From Desulfurococcales archaeon (lineage in GTDB: Archaea; Thermoproteota; Thermoprotei_A; Sulfolobales; Desulfurococcaceae): a stretch of DNA of 48,834 bases. Numbering within the stretch: position 1 is the first letter of the stretch; each line of letters begins with the position of its first letter. The position numbers and the translations under genes were made by a program. The stretch is from NCBI GenBank assembly GCA_015520735.1, contig WAPN01000020.1, positions 1-48,834 on the forward strand, read 5' to 3'. The notes beneath the pieces were generated by a model, which saw nothing but the letters and a program-made list of their open reading frames with translations, was not told the origin of the DNA and ran no database searches. Of this stretch, positions 24,746-33,205 are shown piece by piece.

Positions 24746-25561
24746 TTAGATTATCTCTGCGAGGGGTATGGCGTGCACGAGTATTCTTGGCAGGATCTTT
24801 AGTGGTTCCGCGTATTTGACGCCTATTTTCTTCCCAGCCTGCTCTGCATAGACGACTAGGAGTTTGAGAAGCGGTTCTAGGCCTTCTAGCTGGCTCTCAT
24901 GCTTCTTCAGGGCTTCAAGCTTCTTCTCCAGATAACCAGTTATATCAACGTAGACGTTCGGCCTGCTAGTGTAGTAGTAGGCAATATACTGGGGGCTCCA
25001 AGGATCACCAGTCTCGGGACCGTAGAGGGGGAAGCCCGAGTAGAGGGAGGCCTCTGAAACCAATAGTCCTGCTCTCCGATGATCCGGATGGGCCTCATAC
25101 ATCATCCATGGATCAGGGGCTAACACGAGATCAGGTTTAACCCGTCTTATGATGGTGGCTATCCTTAATCGAGCCTCATCAGTATATGGAAGGAAACCAT
25201 CCCTATAGCCTAGCCAGTAAACCTTCTTAACCCCTAAGACTTTTGCTGCCTCCTCCTGCTCTCGACGCCTTCTCAGCGCTAGTTCATCCCTACTTATGCC
25301 TGGCTTGCTAGTGCCCATTGATCCATCTGTGAGGACGAGCATGTAGGTTTCTGCCCCACGATCTGAGGCTTTAGCCAGCAGGCCTCCTGCTCCGACCTCA
25401 CAATCATCAGGGTGAGGAGCAATACAGAGTATTCGATTAGCAGTGTATGGAGCTTTGTCTATATCGTAGCCATATTGTTTTAGATAAGAGCGTATCAAAT
25501 CCGCCAATCTACTAATTTCTTCATAGGACAAGACGCGAACACCTGACGTTATTGTAATCAC
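24746..25561 (-). CDS. PIG-L/LmbE deacetylase (diacetylchitobiose-deacetylase-like)
   Basis: 271 residues, almost exactly the size of the Thermococcales diacetylchitobiose deacetylase. The zinc-binding motif is PHPDDCE (49-55, H50 and D53), with a third ligand in EAHPDHRRAG (H158/H161). The family removes the N-acetyl group from GlcNAc or GlcNAc-containing substrates. It is the first gene of an operon with the GH84 hexosaminidase. The GTG at 25561 lies only ~1 base after a TATA box (25562-25573), so transcription would start inside the frame; the TTG at 25531 (residue 11) is the likelier start. No signal peptide is visible, so it acts in the cytoplasm. Confidence 0.88.
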   Translation of the reverse strand: MITITSGVRVLSYEEISRLADLIRSYLKQYGYDIDKAPYTANRILCIAPHPDDCEVGAGGLLAKASDRGAETYMLVLTDGSMGTSKPGISRDELALRRRREQEEAAKVLGVKKVYWLGYRDGFLPYTDEARLRIATIIRRVKPDLVLAPDPWMMYEAHPDHRRAGLLVSEASLYSGFPLYGPETGDPWSPQYIAYYYTSRPNVYVDITGYLEKKLEALKKHESQLEGLEPLLKLLVVYAEQAGKKIGVKYAEPLKILPRILVHAIPLAEII

Positions 25562-25573
25562 TATATAAATATA
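25562..25573 (-). promoter_or_regulatory. TATA box of the deacetylase-GH84 operon
   Basis: On the minus strand tatatttatata (25562-25573) is an A/T-rich archaeal TATA element. Transcription is expected ~25 bases downstream, near 25541, which argues that the deacetylase starts at TTG 25531 rather than GTG 25561. Confidence 0.4.
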
Positions 25574-25631
25574 ATATGTATTTATTATATAACTATGTAA
25601 TGAACATCACGAGAATAACAAGTATTAGATT

Positions 25632-25658
25632 AACAGAACAAACAACAGTGATTCTGTT
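25632..25658. repeat. Inverted repeat upstream of the deacetylase operon
   Basis: aacagaa (25632-25638) and ttctgtt (25652-25658) form a 7-base perfect inverted repeat with a 13-base spacer. A second imperfect pair follows directly (gtttc near 25656-25660 and gaaac near 25673-25677, also with about 12-13 bases between). The repeat lies 60-95 bases upstream of the TATA box of the deacetylase operon and downstream of the MFS gene's stop, a place suited for a regulator-binding site. It is equally compatible with a weak transcription-terminating hairpin. Confidence 0.3.
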
Positions 25659-25798
25659 TCCTAGGTCTCAGTAGAAACGGTGATCTAGTCTAAAATTCGT
25701 TGGGGATGGCCATATCTCGTATGATGTTAGCTCTCAAGGAGGAACCTTGGCATATGTCTTGAACACTATAGATACATCGTATGGCTCTCATGACCTCT

Positions 25799-26986
25799 CT
25801 ATTCTTTCTTTGTCAGAAATGATAGATACATCGGTATTGTCACGAGTAACAGCGTCATGCACGCGATGTATGGTGCACGGGGATTCAATGTGGAAAGTAG
25901 GGATGCTAGACCGGGCGAGAATAAAGATATTGTCCGCCTTATGCTCGAGATCATTGCGGATGCTATGGATGATTCTCCTCTACTCATTATGCTGTATAGC
26001 CATAACCGCTTGTAGACAAACACGATACTATCCCCCAGCCTAACTATGAAGAAGGCAAGCAGTATAATTGGAAATACACTGGTTGCTACGGCCATCCCTA
26101 AACCTGCTACTGTTATGAGTGTTCCGGCCGCCAAGTATCGCCCGGGCTTATCTCTTGCTAGCCTATCAACTATGAGAGTACCGATAATTGTAGCTGTGGA
26201 TATACTGGCCTCGATCAATGCTACATGGAATATGTTTCCATGCAACCATTTGAGGACATAATATACGAGAGCTAGATTAGGTGCCAGTAGCCAAGCCAGA
26301 ATAAATAGTATATCGGCTATGATGTAAGCCAAGTATTTTCTGGGAAGACGGCCTAAGGAAGGCATCGAAGTGTTAGGGTCGTCTTTCTCTTCGCGGGATA
26401 TCTTTACGGGTTTAAAGAACCATAATATATAGGGTACTAATGCAAACTGATATGCGGCGAACATGAGAAAAGAGTACCTTATCGAGGATGGGGAAGACCA
26501 TACGTAGCCAAGCATGAACCCTATGATGGGGTATGTAAGAATTATTGTTAGCTCTGGTATCCTCAAATGAATAGATAGTGCTTCCTTCATCCTATCCTCA
26601 GGATATATTATCCTCTCGTAGGCCGGATATAGAAAATATAAGGTACCGCTAGCTTTCCCGATAAGCCCACCAATAACGATCATCAAGGGCGCTACGGGAC
26701 CGTAAGCAAAGCCATAGGCTACATTGGACATAGATTCGAGCACGTCAATAGTCGCTAATCCCTTCCTAATATCAATGCTTTGAAACTTCTTACCGAGCCA
26801 AAGAGTTAGAGGAACACTTAAAACATTCACCGCCGTAAATAGAGCACCTACCTCTAGGACACTATATCCAGTCAACAACAGATAATATGGTAACAAATAC
26901 CAGGTAATAAGAACCGGCGAGATAAAAGCGTGATACAATATGTACCTACGAGCACTAATAGGAAGCTCTTGAAAACGCATTTCCAT
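25799..26986 (-). CDS. MFS transporter
   Basis: 395 residues with about 12 hydrophobic helices, the length and topology of a major facilitator carrier. A charged cytoplasmic loop with KPVKISREEKDDPN (about 195-208) separates the two six-helix halves. The loop between helices 2 and 3 carries LGKKFQSIDIRKGL, a loose version of the MFS GxxxDRxGRR motif. The direction of transport and the substrate are unknown. It is encoded 240 bases upstream of, and in the same direction as, the deacetylase operon, so a role in uptake of GlcNAc oligomers is a reasonable inference. The start is ATG 26986, or ATG 26980 with a GGGGTGAT ribosome site. Confidence 0.82.
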   Translation of the reverse strand: MEMRFQELPISARRYILYHAFISPVLITWYLLPYYLLLTGYSVLEVGALFTAVNVLSVPLTLWLGKKFQSIDIRKGLATIDVLESMSNVAYGFAYGPVAPLMIVIGGLIGKASGTLYFLYPAYERIIYPEDRMKEALSIHLRIPELTIILTYPIIGFMLGYVWSSPSSIRYSFLMFAAYQFALVPYILWFFKPVKISREEKDDPNTSMPSLGRLPRKYLAYIIADILFILAWLLAPNLALVYYVLKWLHGNIFHVALIEASISTATIIGTLIVDRLARDKPGRYLAAGTLITVAGLGMAVATSVFPIILLAFFIVRLGDSIVFVYKRLWLYSIMSRGESSIASAMISSIRRTISLFSPGLASLLSTLNPRAPYIACMTLLLVTIPMYLSFLTKKE

Positions 26987-27118
26987 ATCACCCCTTAGCG
27001 GATCACTAAATAGTTTTCAATAATATCTCTGCGATACTGTATTGTCAGAACACATTTGTTGATGACCGATAATTATTTTTCTTTACGGTCTATATGAACC
27101 GTCCTTACACAGAGCCCT

Positions 27119-27245
27119 TTAGCGGATTCTTGCTTGCTTCTCATCTAGAGCCAATAAGGGTAGATCTTTTTCCTCGGCAAGCGCTATATATAATGCATTA
27201 TCATTTTATTCTAAAGCCTAGCTCTTCTGCTAGTTGTCCCATACA
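27119..27245 (-). pseudogene. vapC (PIN-domain toxin) relic, frameshifted
   Basis: In the 476-base space 26987-27462 between two MFS genes, the minus strand encodes a fragment like the end of a VapC toxin: GQLAEELGFRIK (ending in tga), then, in another frame, DNALYIALAEEKDLPLLALDEKQA up to a TAA at 27119-27121. The second half is typical of a PIN-domain C-terminus (YDALYVALAEELGxPLLTxDEKLA pattern). The one-frame shift between the two pieces and the lack of the N-terminal catalytic Asp region show it is dead. A short upstream fragment reads IVESKIRKEIKGEAE and might be a VapB-antitoxin remnant. The rest of this gap holds nothing else I can identify. Confidence 0.55.
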
Positions 27246-27462
27246 TCGTGTTTCTTCATCTCCGCCTCCCCCTTAATCTCCTTTCTAATCTTGGACTCAA
27301 CAATACTTATGGTAATTCTATAGGTAAAATTACAGGTAGACCTTGTGATAAAATATACAATGAATCATGTTTTGAAGGACATACAAATATATGGAGTGCT
27401 AATGGTTTGTAAAAACTTGTGTGCCTATTGGCGTTCTATATACCAGAGATTTTAACAAGCCA

Positions 27463-28758
27463 TTATTTTTCAATAGGGTACTTTCTGAATATTAGTGCGG
27501 CTATTATCAGTACTAGTGCTGCTAGTATGAATGATGCCCTTATTCCGAGGTCGTTGCCTGGACTGTATCCTAGTTTCCACATTAGTGTCCCTGTTAGTAC
27601 CCCGGCTAGTCCCGCCATTGTTTTTGTGATTAGTCCTTGTGATCCGAAGTATATTGCTTCTCTCCTGTATCCCGTCATCTGCTCATCTATATCGGTTATG
27701 TCTGCTATGATCGCATTGGGGAATATGTAGAGCGGTGCTACGAATATTCCTGCTAGCGCTCCGAGGCCTATGATCATTGTGCGTGGGTTAACAGGTATTA
27801 TTCCTATGAATGCTGTGAGGAAAGCTGGTATCATGAAGCATGTCATGGCCATCAGATATAGTTTTTTCTTACCATATTTTGAGGCGAACTTCTTGTAGAA
27901 AGGCAGGGATATGATCGCTGTGATTATTAGTGGTAGGTAGAAGAGCGAAACCTCCTTCTTATTGAGCCCGGCCAATACATTGACCGCATAGGGTATCTCC
28001 ATCTGGATCATCGTGGCGCTTAGGAATAGTACAGCTGTCGGGATCAAGTAGAGGAGGAATATTCTATTCTTAAACGTTAGGAGTAGAGCACGGTACATTC
28101 CCATACCCGTCGCTATCTTCTTCTCTTCCGGTGGCTTTTCCTTAATCACTATGAGAAGGGGCACCATCACGGCAAATCCTATACCCCCCAGAACAACTGC
28201 TGTGCTTATAAATCCTATAGCCGCAAGTAATAGGGGTACTATCACACCACCTATCACGAGGCTTATCTGGCTAAAGAAGGCCTGGAATGTGGTGAGTTTA
28301 ACTCTATCATCAGGATTTTTAGCGATCTCTGGTATAAGGGCTAGATAAGGATTTATAGCGGCAGTATATCCGAACCAGAATATACCATCCATAACCGCTG
28401 CGTACAGGACATTGATTAATGATACCCGGTGCACAAGGGGTATCCAAATCAATATCTGGCTAAATAACATCGCCAAGAAACCAAAGAATATGAAGGGCCT
28501 TCTACGGCCCCAACGGGTTATTGTCCGGTCACTCCACCATCCAATAATAGGGTCGCTTATAGCATCTATGAACCTTCCAAACAATATAACAACACCCATC
28601 GCGAAAACAGGTGCTAACGCGATAAGCCCAGCCTCTGGCGGAGGACAATAATAGTACATGAGCCACGATACGATCATACTGCTACCGACACCCATGAGTG
28701 TGCCGGCACCATAGACAAGAGCTTTAAGAGAAGATATACCACGAGGATCCTCGCCCAT
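27463..28758 (-). CDS. GPH-family sugar:cation symporter (MFS)
   Basis: 431 residues, about 12 transmembrane helices. The loop between helices 2 and 3 has the GPH-family signature GRFIDAISDPIIGWWSDRT (61-79) followed by RWGRRRPFI, which closely matches the melibiose-permease branch (MelB, LacS) of sodium- or proton-coupled glycoside uptake carriers. The start is preceded by a GGTGGTAAG ribosome site. It lies in the amino-sugar region between the vapC relic and the Mrp genes, and is in its own transcription unit. The likely role is import of a glycoside such as chitobiose or another disaccharide handled by the GH4, GH84 or deacetylase enzymes encoded in this window. Confidence 0.88.
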   Translation of the reverse strand: MGEDPRGISSLKALVYGAGTLMGVGSSMIVSWLMYYYCPPPEAGLIALAPVFAMGVVILFGRFIDAISDPIIGWWSDRTITRWGRRRPFIFFGFLAMLFSQILIWIPLVHRVSLINVLYAAVMDGIFWFGYTAAINPYLALIPEIAKNPDDRVKLTTFQAFFSQISLVIGGVIVPLLLAAIGFISTAVVLGGIGFAVMVPLLIVIKEKPPEEKKIATGMGMYRALLLTFKNRIFLLYLIPTAVLFLSATMIQMEIPYAVNVLAGLNKKEVSLFYLPLIITAIISLPFYKKFASKYGKKKLYLMAMTCFMIPAFLTAFIGIIPVNPRTMIIGLGALAGIFVAPLYIFPNAIIADITDIDEQMTGYRREAIYFGSQGLITKTMAGLAGVLTGTLMWKLGYSPGNDLGIRASFILAALVLIIAALIFRKYPIEK

Positions 28759-28898
28759 CTTACCACCAGGGAGTATCCGTGGTAATCCTGTGGGATTAAT
28801 TATTACACTGTAAATTATGTGGCCGTGGAAAATAAGGGCGACGGGTATAGATTATCGCCAACAAGGTTTAAACGATCACTGGGTTAAAAGAACAGGGT

Positions 28899-30560
28899 TC
28901 ATTTCGGAAGCATGTATGTAGAGAAGGTAGAATCTATGTATTGAACTAGTCCTTTAAGCGTTGTTGAAGGCTCTACTATTGCCTGCAGGGTGTTTATTCC
29001 TCCTGTAAGGCAATATATGCCTATGATTATTATGATAGCCGTTAGTACGCTGAGTATTGTCGTGGCTGGTATGCTCTCCCTCGCCTTTCCAATTAGCTCC
29101 GGAGGCCTTGGAGGAAGGATCAAGTTAACTATTATCCTCATATATCCCAGCATGCTTATCGCCGTTGATAGGATGAGTATTAGCGCGAAGGCTACTTGCC
29201 CCGCCCCTATCAGGGCATTATATATTAGGAGCTTGCTGAAGAATCCTCCGAAGGGAGGTACTCCTAATAGGTGTAGTAGCCCTACCACCATGACCAGGCT
29301 CGTCACAGGCAATAATCTGCCAATACCCCTCATTCTCGTTATGTCTCTTGTACCGCTATTCTTGATGTATATTCCGCTCGCCATGAAGAGCATTGTTTTG
29401 CCGAAGCTATGGTTTATCATGTGGAGGACTACTCCTGTCAAGGCTATGGCTACTACTGCTTGGCTCACACCGTGCATAGCTACGCCTATTCCCATGAATA
29501 TTACTCCTAGATGATCTATTGTCGAGTAAGCTAGGATCCTCTTGATATCATTCTGGATGATCATTACCAGGCTCCCTATCATTGCCGATATAGCGCCCAG
29601 TAACAATATGATAAAGAGTATTACGTCGCGGAGACTCCAGCCACCAGCAGCCGATGCATCTATCAGTGACCCGACACCGAAGATCGTGTAAAGGAGCCTT
29701 ATAGTTGCATATGCACCCATCTTCACTACTAGTCCCGAGAGAGCCGCGGACACCGGCGTAGGGGCCTCGGGGTGGGCGTCAGGGAGCCAGAAATAATTGG
29801 GGAACACGGCTGCTTTGAACGTGAAGGCCCATAGTGCTAGCGCTATAGCTATGGCCGTTGCCACTATCGGGTTCCCGTAGCCTGTTCCACTGAGATGAGC
29901 GAAGTACATGGTTGCTTGCGGTATATACTGTGTTATCCATGGTAGCCTTGTCTTGAGTGCCAGGTCCGCCATGTTGACAGTGCCGTAGGTTCCATAGATA
30001 TAGACTATTGATAGGAAGAACATAGTTGTTGCTGTGGCTCCTATTAATGCATATTTTATCGCCGCCTCTATGGCTTCTCTTTTGTGCCTATAAAAACCCA
30101 CAAGGCCATAGGCGCTTATTGCTAGGAGCTCGATCATTACGAAGAGGTTGAATATGTCGCCCGTGTACACAATCCCTATCATGGCCGACTCGAGGAGGAG
30201 TAGGAGTGTATAATACCATTCTATGCCCTCCTCTCCTCTCATGTACCATATGCTGTACAGTACTATGAGCACCATGTCAATGCCTATTAGGAGGCCAAGT
30301 ACCGCGCCAAGACCGTCAACCGTGTATACTATGCCTAGAGGCGCTATCCATCCACCAAACAAATAGGATATCGGCTGCTTGACACCATATACTACTAGCC
30401 AAAAGTTCTCGGCAGTATAGCAGAGGGCTACGACGCTGAAAAGCAGAGCGTAGAGGTGGTAGAACCACTTCTTCTTAATAATTAGTGTTAGTAAGGGTAT
30501 GGCGAAAGCCGCGAATGTGAGCATTAAGGGGACTATTCCGAGCGGTGTATAGATCATCAT
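28899..30560 (-). CDS. mnhD: MrpD/NuoN-like antiporter subunit of the Mrp module
   Basis: 553 residues, about 14 transmembrane helices. It carries the markers of proton-channel antiporter-like subunits: the TM5 Glu in NLFVMIELLAISAYG (about 135-149), the TM7/8 Lys segment with FKAAVFPNYFWLPDAHPEAP (about 250-268), ALSGLVVKMGAYA, and the later NDIKRILAYSTIDHLG (about 345-360). It closes the 12-kb operon, immediately downstream of mnhE. It would help move Na+ or H+ across the membrane as part of the Mrp antiporter attached to the hydrogenase. The start has GGGGTGGT 9 bases before ATG ATG. A T-rich minus-strand end (cttttaac, about 28876-28884) follows the stop. Confidence 0.92.
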   Translation of the reverse strand: MMIYTPLGIVPLMLTFAAFAIPLLTLIIKKKWFYHLYALLFSVVALCYTAENFWLVVYGVKQPISYLFGGWIAPLGIVYTVDGLGAVLGLLIGIDMVLIVLYSIWYMRGEEGIEWYYTLLLLLESAMIGIVYTGDIFNLFVMIELLAISAYGLVGFYRHKREAIEAAIKYALIGATATTMFFLSIVYIYGTYGTVNMADLALKTRLPWITQYIPQATMYFAHLSGTGYGNPIVATAIAIALALWAFTFKAAVFPNYFWLPDAHPEAPTPVSAALSGLVVKMGAYATIRLLYTIFGVGSLIDASAAGGWSLRDVILFIILLLGAISAMIGSLVMIIQNDIKRILAYSTIDHLGVIFMGIGVAMHGVSQAVVAIALTGVVLHMINHSFGKTMLFMASGIYIKNSGTRDITRMRGIGRLLPVTSLVMVVGLLHLLGVPPFGGFFSKLLIYNALIGAGQVAFALILILSTAISMLGYMRIIVNLILPPRPPELIGKARESIPATTILSVLTAIIIIIGIYCLTGGINTLQAIVEPSTTLKGLVQYIDSTFSTYMLPK

Positions 30561-30578
30561 TCTCTACCACCCCATGGT

Positions 30579-31091
30579 CTAATCAAATATCTTTCCTGCA
30601 TGCTCTTCGAACTCGAGGCTGATCATCTTCCGGGCCTCTCCCGGATCGCTGGTCTTAGCGTCTATCCAGTGCACGTAGAACACTTTGCGGTCATAGTCTA
30701 TGTCTACGACGACGGTGCCAGGGGTGTTGGTAATGCTGTTCGCGATTGTTGTCATTGCGTAGTCTGTCTCAACGTAGTAGGGGACACGTACGATCGCAGG
30801 GTTGAGGGGCATTCTCGGGCTTAGAGCCCTCTTAATCACGTCAACGTGGGCCTTCACTTCCGCTACTAGGAAGTACCATATCGTGTACTTGATCAGCCAG
30901 TAGAGCCTTCTAGGGTCAAAGGTCTTTCCAGGATCCTTGACAACTATTGCTCCTGTAAGTAGCCCAATTATGACTGCCACTATTGCTCCTGTTAATATGT
31001 CGTAGGGGCCAATGCTTCCCGTGTAGACTATGTATATTATAAACGACAATACCATGGCAGGTATTGCTGACTTCAGGTTCACCACGATCAC
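30579..31091 (-). CDS. mnhE: MnhE/MrpE antiporter subunit
   Basis: 170 residues, three hydrophobic helices at the N-terminus (about 9-28, 34-50, 65-80), then the soluble beta-rich MnhE domain with NSITNTPGTVVVDID (about 115-130), the family's signature. The GTG start overlaps the previous gene's stop as GTGA. It is a structural subunit of the Na+/H+ antiporter. In Mbh-type hydrogenases the equivalent is MbhA. Confidence 0.92.
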   Translation of the reverse strand: MIVVNLKSAIPAMVLSFIIYIVYTGSIGPYDILTGAIVAVIIGLLTGAIVVKDPGKTFDPRRLYWLIKYTIWYFLVAEVKAHVDVIKRALSPRMPLNPAIVRVPYYVETDYAMTTIANSITNTPGTVVVDIDYDRKVFYVHWIDAKTSDPGEARKMISLEFEEHAGKIFD

Positions 31092-31477
31092 CTCCGGGCT
31101 TTACGGACATCCACTGTCCCGTGAAGCCTATAGTACTGGATTATGATGAAGGCTATGAACACAGTGACAGCCAAGCCTATCACAATAGCGGTAAGCACTA
31201 GGGCCTGGGGCAAGGGGTCCACGGCGTGGCTAACATAGTAGTGGAGGGTCTGGTTATTGAACGTCGTGTTAGTGTATACGGGTGGTTTAGGCGTCCCCGA
31301 TGCAGGCCACCGGTAGCCGACCAGTACGGCGAAAGCATTGGCGGTATCGCTGAGAATTGTTATGGCCAGTAGTTTCTTGACCAGGCTCGGCCTGGCGAAT
31401 ACGCCATAAAGTGCTATGCCTAGGTTCACGTAGAGGCTTATGACGACCACATAGGCAGTCATTAGCGACAGGTTCAC
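31088..31477 (-). CDS. mnhC: MnhC/NuoK-like antiporter subunit
   Basis: 129 residues with three hydrophobic helices, the NuoK/MnhC topology. The end of helix 3 contains DPLPQALVLTAIVIGLA (about 86-102), a highly conserved MnhC signature (the DPLPQALVLTAIVI motif). A loop insert of about 25 residues (YRWPASGTPKPPVYTNTTFN) between helices 2 and 3 is longer than usual. The GTG start overlaps the upstream stop (GTGA), and the stop overlaps the next start (GTGA). Confidence 0.93.
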   Translation of the reverse strand: MNLSLMTAYVVVISLYVNLGIALYGVFARPSLVKKLLAITILSDTANAFAVLVGYRWPASGTPKPPVYTNTTFNNQTLHYYVSHAVDPLPQALVLTAIVIGLAVTVFIAFIIIQYYRLHGTVDVRKARR

Positions 31478-32271
31478 TTCTCCACCACACCCCTCACTTC
31501 TTCTTCCCCAAGGCTAAGCAATAGGAGTACAAGCGTGAAGCCAGCGGTCACTGCTATGAATTCGAAGAGGTTGAAGAGAAGCAGGCTTCCACCGAGTATC
31601 ATACCATCATATAGCTTGGGGAAGCCGAGCGGCGCAAATGGTTTTGGCTGGTTCTGGAATACATAGGCATTTAGACCTAGGGCGGTGCCTGCCAATAATA
31701 TCGCTACTGCGGTGAAACCTATTCCTAGGAGGCCGAGACTCCTGAACAGCAGTATTCGGGCCTTCGTCATCCCCTTCCGGATCAGGGCTTTCCTTCCGAA
31801 GACCATAATGATAAGCACCACTATCACTGTCGCGACGCTCCCTGCTTGGAAGCCTCCGCCAGGGGTTAGGTGTCCGTGAAGCGCTATGCTCGCCGCAACC
31901 GTCGGTATCAGTATTGTGCTAAGTCTCGTGATCGTTCTCGCTATTGGACTCATACCGGTTGTTCTTCCCTTACCGCTTATCTTGACTCCCCTATAGATCG
32001 CTATGGCGGCTATGATTGCACCGTAGAACACTGCTGTTTCGAAGAATGTGTCTAGGCCGCGGAAATCCCATACAATAGCCGTTACACTCTCGTAGCCACT
32101 GCTACTCATGAATGGTTTGAGCGGGTTCCATGTCAGCTCAAGGTAACGTTGAGCAAGCAATCTAACATTTACCGGTGGTAGCTGGCCCAGCCCCCCGAGG
32201 CTTGTGATGTAGGCTAGGCTGAATATAAACACTATTATCGATACCAGCACGAATAATTCGCTGGCCCTCAT
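31474..32271 (-). CDS. mnhB: MnhB-type antiporter subunit with N-terminal MbhE-like part
   Basis: 265 residues, longer than stand-alone MnhB (about 140). The C-terminal half carries the MnhB motif HGHLTPGGGFQAG (about 135-147), with further helices around it. The N-terminal ~110 residues (one helix, a long loop with VTAIVWDFRGLDTFFET, another helix) correspond to MbhE, the separate small protein of Mbh hydrogenases, or to the C-terminal end of MrpA. The gene is therefore an MbhE-MbhF (MrpA-end/MrpB) fusion. The DFRGLDT motif is also conserved at the end of MrpA. It starts 2 bases after the preceding stop. Confidence 0.9.
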   Translation of the reverse strand: MRASELFVLVSIIVFIFSLAYITSLGGLGQLPPVNVRLLAQRYLELTWNPLKPFMSSSGYESVTAIVWDFRGLDTFFETAVFYGAIIAAIAIYRGVKISGKGRTTGMSPIARTITRLSTILIPTVAASIALHGHLTPGGGFQAGSVATVIVVLIIMVFGRKALIRKGMTKARILLFRSLGLLGIGFTAVAILLAGTALGLNAYVFQNQPKPFAPLGFPKLYDGMILGGSLLLFNLFEFIAVTAGFTLVLLLLSLGEEEVRGVVEK

Positions 32272-32273
32272 AG

Positions 32274-32531
32274 TTAATCACCATCATATCTCTCAGTCTT
32301 CTTCGTGACAAAGAGCAGTACAGCAGGGGTTATACCCACAGAGACGGGTATGTAGACCAGTACTATGTCGGGCGCCATAAGGACATAGAAGATCAGGGCA
32401 TACATAGCGCTCTGTATAGCGGAGTACACGATGGCTTTAACCATGTCTCGCTCACGTATTGCTAGATAAGCAGCTACAACGCTCGCCACACTAACAAGCA
32501 TCAGGAAAGCCAGGGTGAATACCTCGATCAC
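32274..32531 (-). CDS. DUF4040/MbhD-like antiporter subunit
   Basis: 85 residues with two or three hydrophobic helices (about 4-22, 33-50, 55-75), ending in KKTERYDGD. The segment RERDMVKAIVYSAIQSAMYALIFYVLMAPDI is the DUF4040 / MbhD pattern (the domain just before MnhB-like part in MrpA). The GTG start overlaps the mnhG stop as GTGA. It is a piece of the Mrp-type membrane arm. Confidence 0.85.
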   Translation of the reverse strand: MIEVFTLAFLMLVSVASVVAAYLAIRERDMVKAIVYSAIQSAMYALIFYVLMAPDIVLVYIPVSVGITPAVLLFVTKKTERYDGD

Positions 32532-32908
32532 TCCTTCCCACCCCTCCTTCGATCCTCCTCGAGATGATCGAAAGCAATAGGTTCACGGGGAGCCAGCCCA
32601 GCCCTATGGGCAGCCTGTGCAAGTACGTGGGAGCCTACGGGGGCTAGGAGGAGGATCAATATCCCTGCGACAATACTAGCACCCGCCAAGAAGAACCTGT
32701 AGTTGCCGAGCCAGTCTGCGCCTAGAGCCATGAGCGCCACGCCGACCAATGGGAGAACTGCTCCACCTATCGTGCCTACTGTGGCCGCGTGGAGCCTAGT
32801 ATAGAAGTTCGGGAACCTTATAATGCCTATGCTGGCGGCTAGGTCGCAGAACACTCCTATTGCTACTAGGGCCTCGCCAATGTATACGAGTATGGCGTTT
32901 AGTATCAC
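32528..32908 (-). CDS. mnhG: MnhG/MrpG antiporter subunit
   Basis: 126 residues with three hydrophobic helices (about 10-28, 48-65, 72-92). IGIIRFPNFYTRLHAATVG (about 28-46) and PVGSHVLAQAAHRAG (about 91-105) are the characteristic MnhG motifs. The GTG start has a GGGTGAT ribosome site. It follows mnhF and precedes the DUF4040 gene with a start-stop overlap. Confidence 0.93.
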   Translation of the reverse strand: MILNAILVYIGEALVAIGVFCDLAASIGIIRFPNFYTRLHAATVGTIGGAVLPLVGVALMALGADWLGNYRFFLAGASIVAGILILLLAPVGSHVLAQAAHRAGLAPREPIAFDHLEEDRRRGGKE

Positions 32909-32910
32909 GG

Positions 32911-33198
32911 CTAATCACCCATCTCCTCGGCTGTAAAGTATTTGGATACATAAATGTCGAGGGCATAGACCCAGAGAGCCAGGACTATCGTGCAGGCGAT
33001 CAGTATTGGGGACTGGTATATTATTGCTAGTAGTGCTAGGAATGCTGCTATATCAAAGCTCAGCGCGTCTATCGCGAGAACCGTGTCTGGTATAGTGGGT
33101 CCCCGGACAGCTCTTATGATGTAGAGTGTGAATGCAAGTAGGTATATCGGAAACACGATCATGACGAACAGGGTTACCTCGTCGTGCAGGGATATCAT
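32911..33198 (-). CDS. mnhF: MnhF/MrpF antiporter subunit
   Basis: 95 residues from ATG 33198. Three hydrophobic helices, with the MnhF motif VRGPTIPDTVLAIDAL (about 30-45, the RxGPTxxDRxxA pattern) in the loop after helix 1. An ATG at 33249 in the same frame would lie within the preceding small gene and add 17 basic residues; I prefer 33198, preceded at about 12 bases by GGAGG. It is the first gene of the Mrp part of the operon. Confidence 0.9.
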   Translation of the reverse strand: MISLHDEVTLFVMIVFPIYLLAFTLYIIRAVRGPTIPDTVLAIDALSFDIAAFLALLAIIYQSPILIACTIVLALWVYALDIYVSKYFTAEEMGD

Positions 33199-33205
33199 GG
33201 TACTC

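Noticed and set aside
27094-27276. 60-codon plus-strand frame in the MFS intergenic space
   Set aside because: It is the complement of the vapC relic on the minus strand and has no protein-like features.
28990-29514. 174-codon plus-strand frame antisense to mnhD
   Set aside because: Shadow of the highly hydrophobic mnhD gene; no ribosome site or conserved motif.
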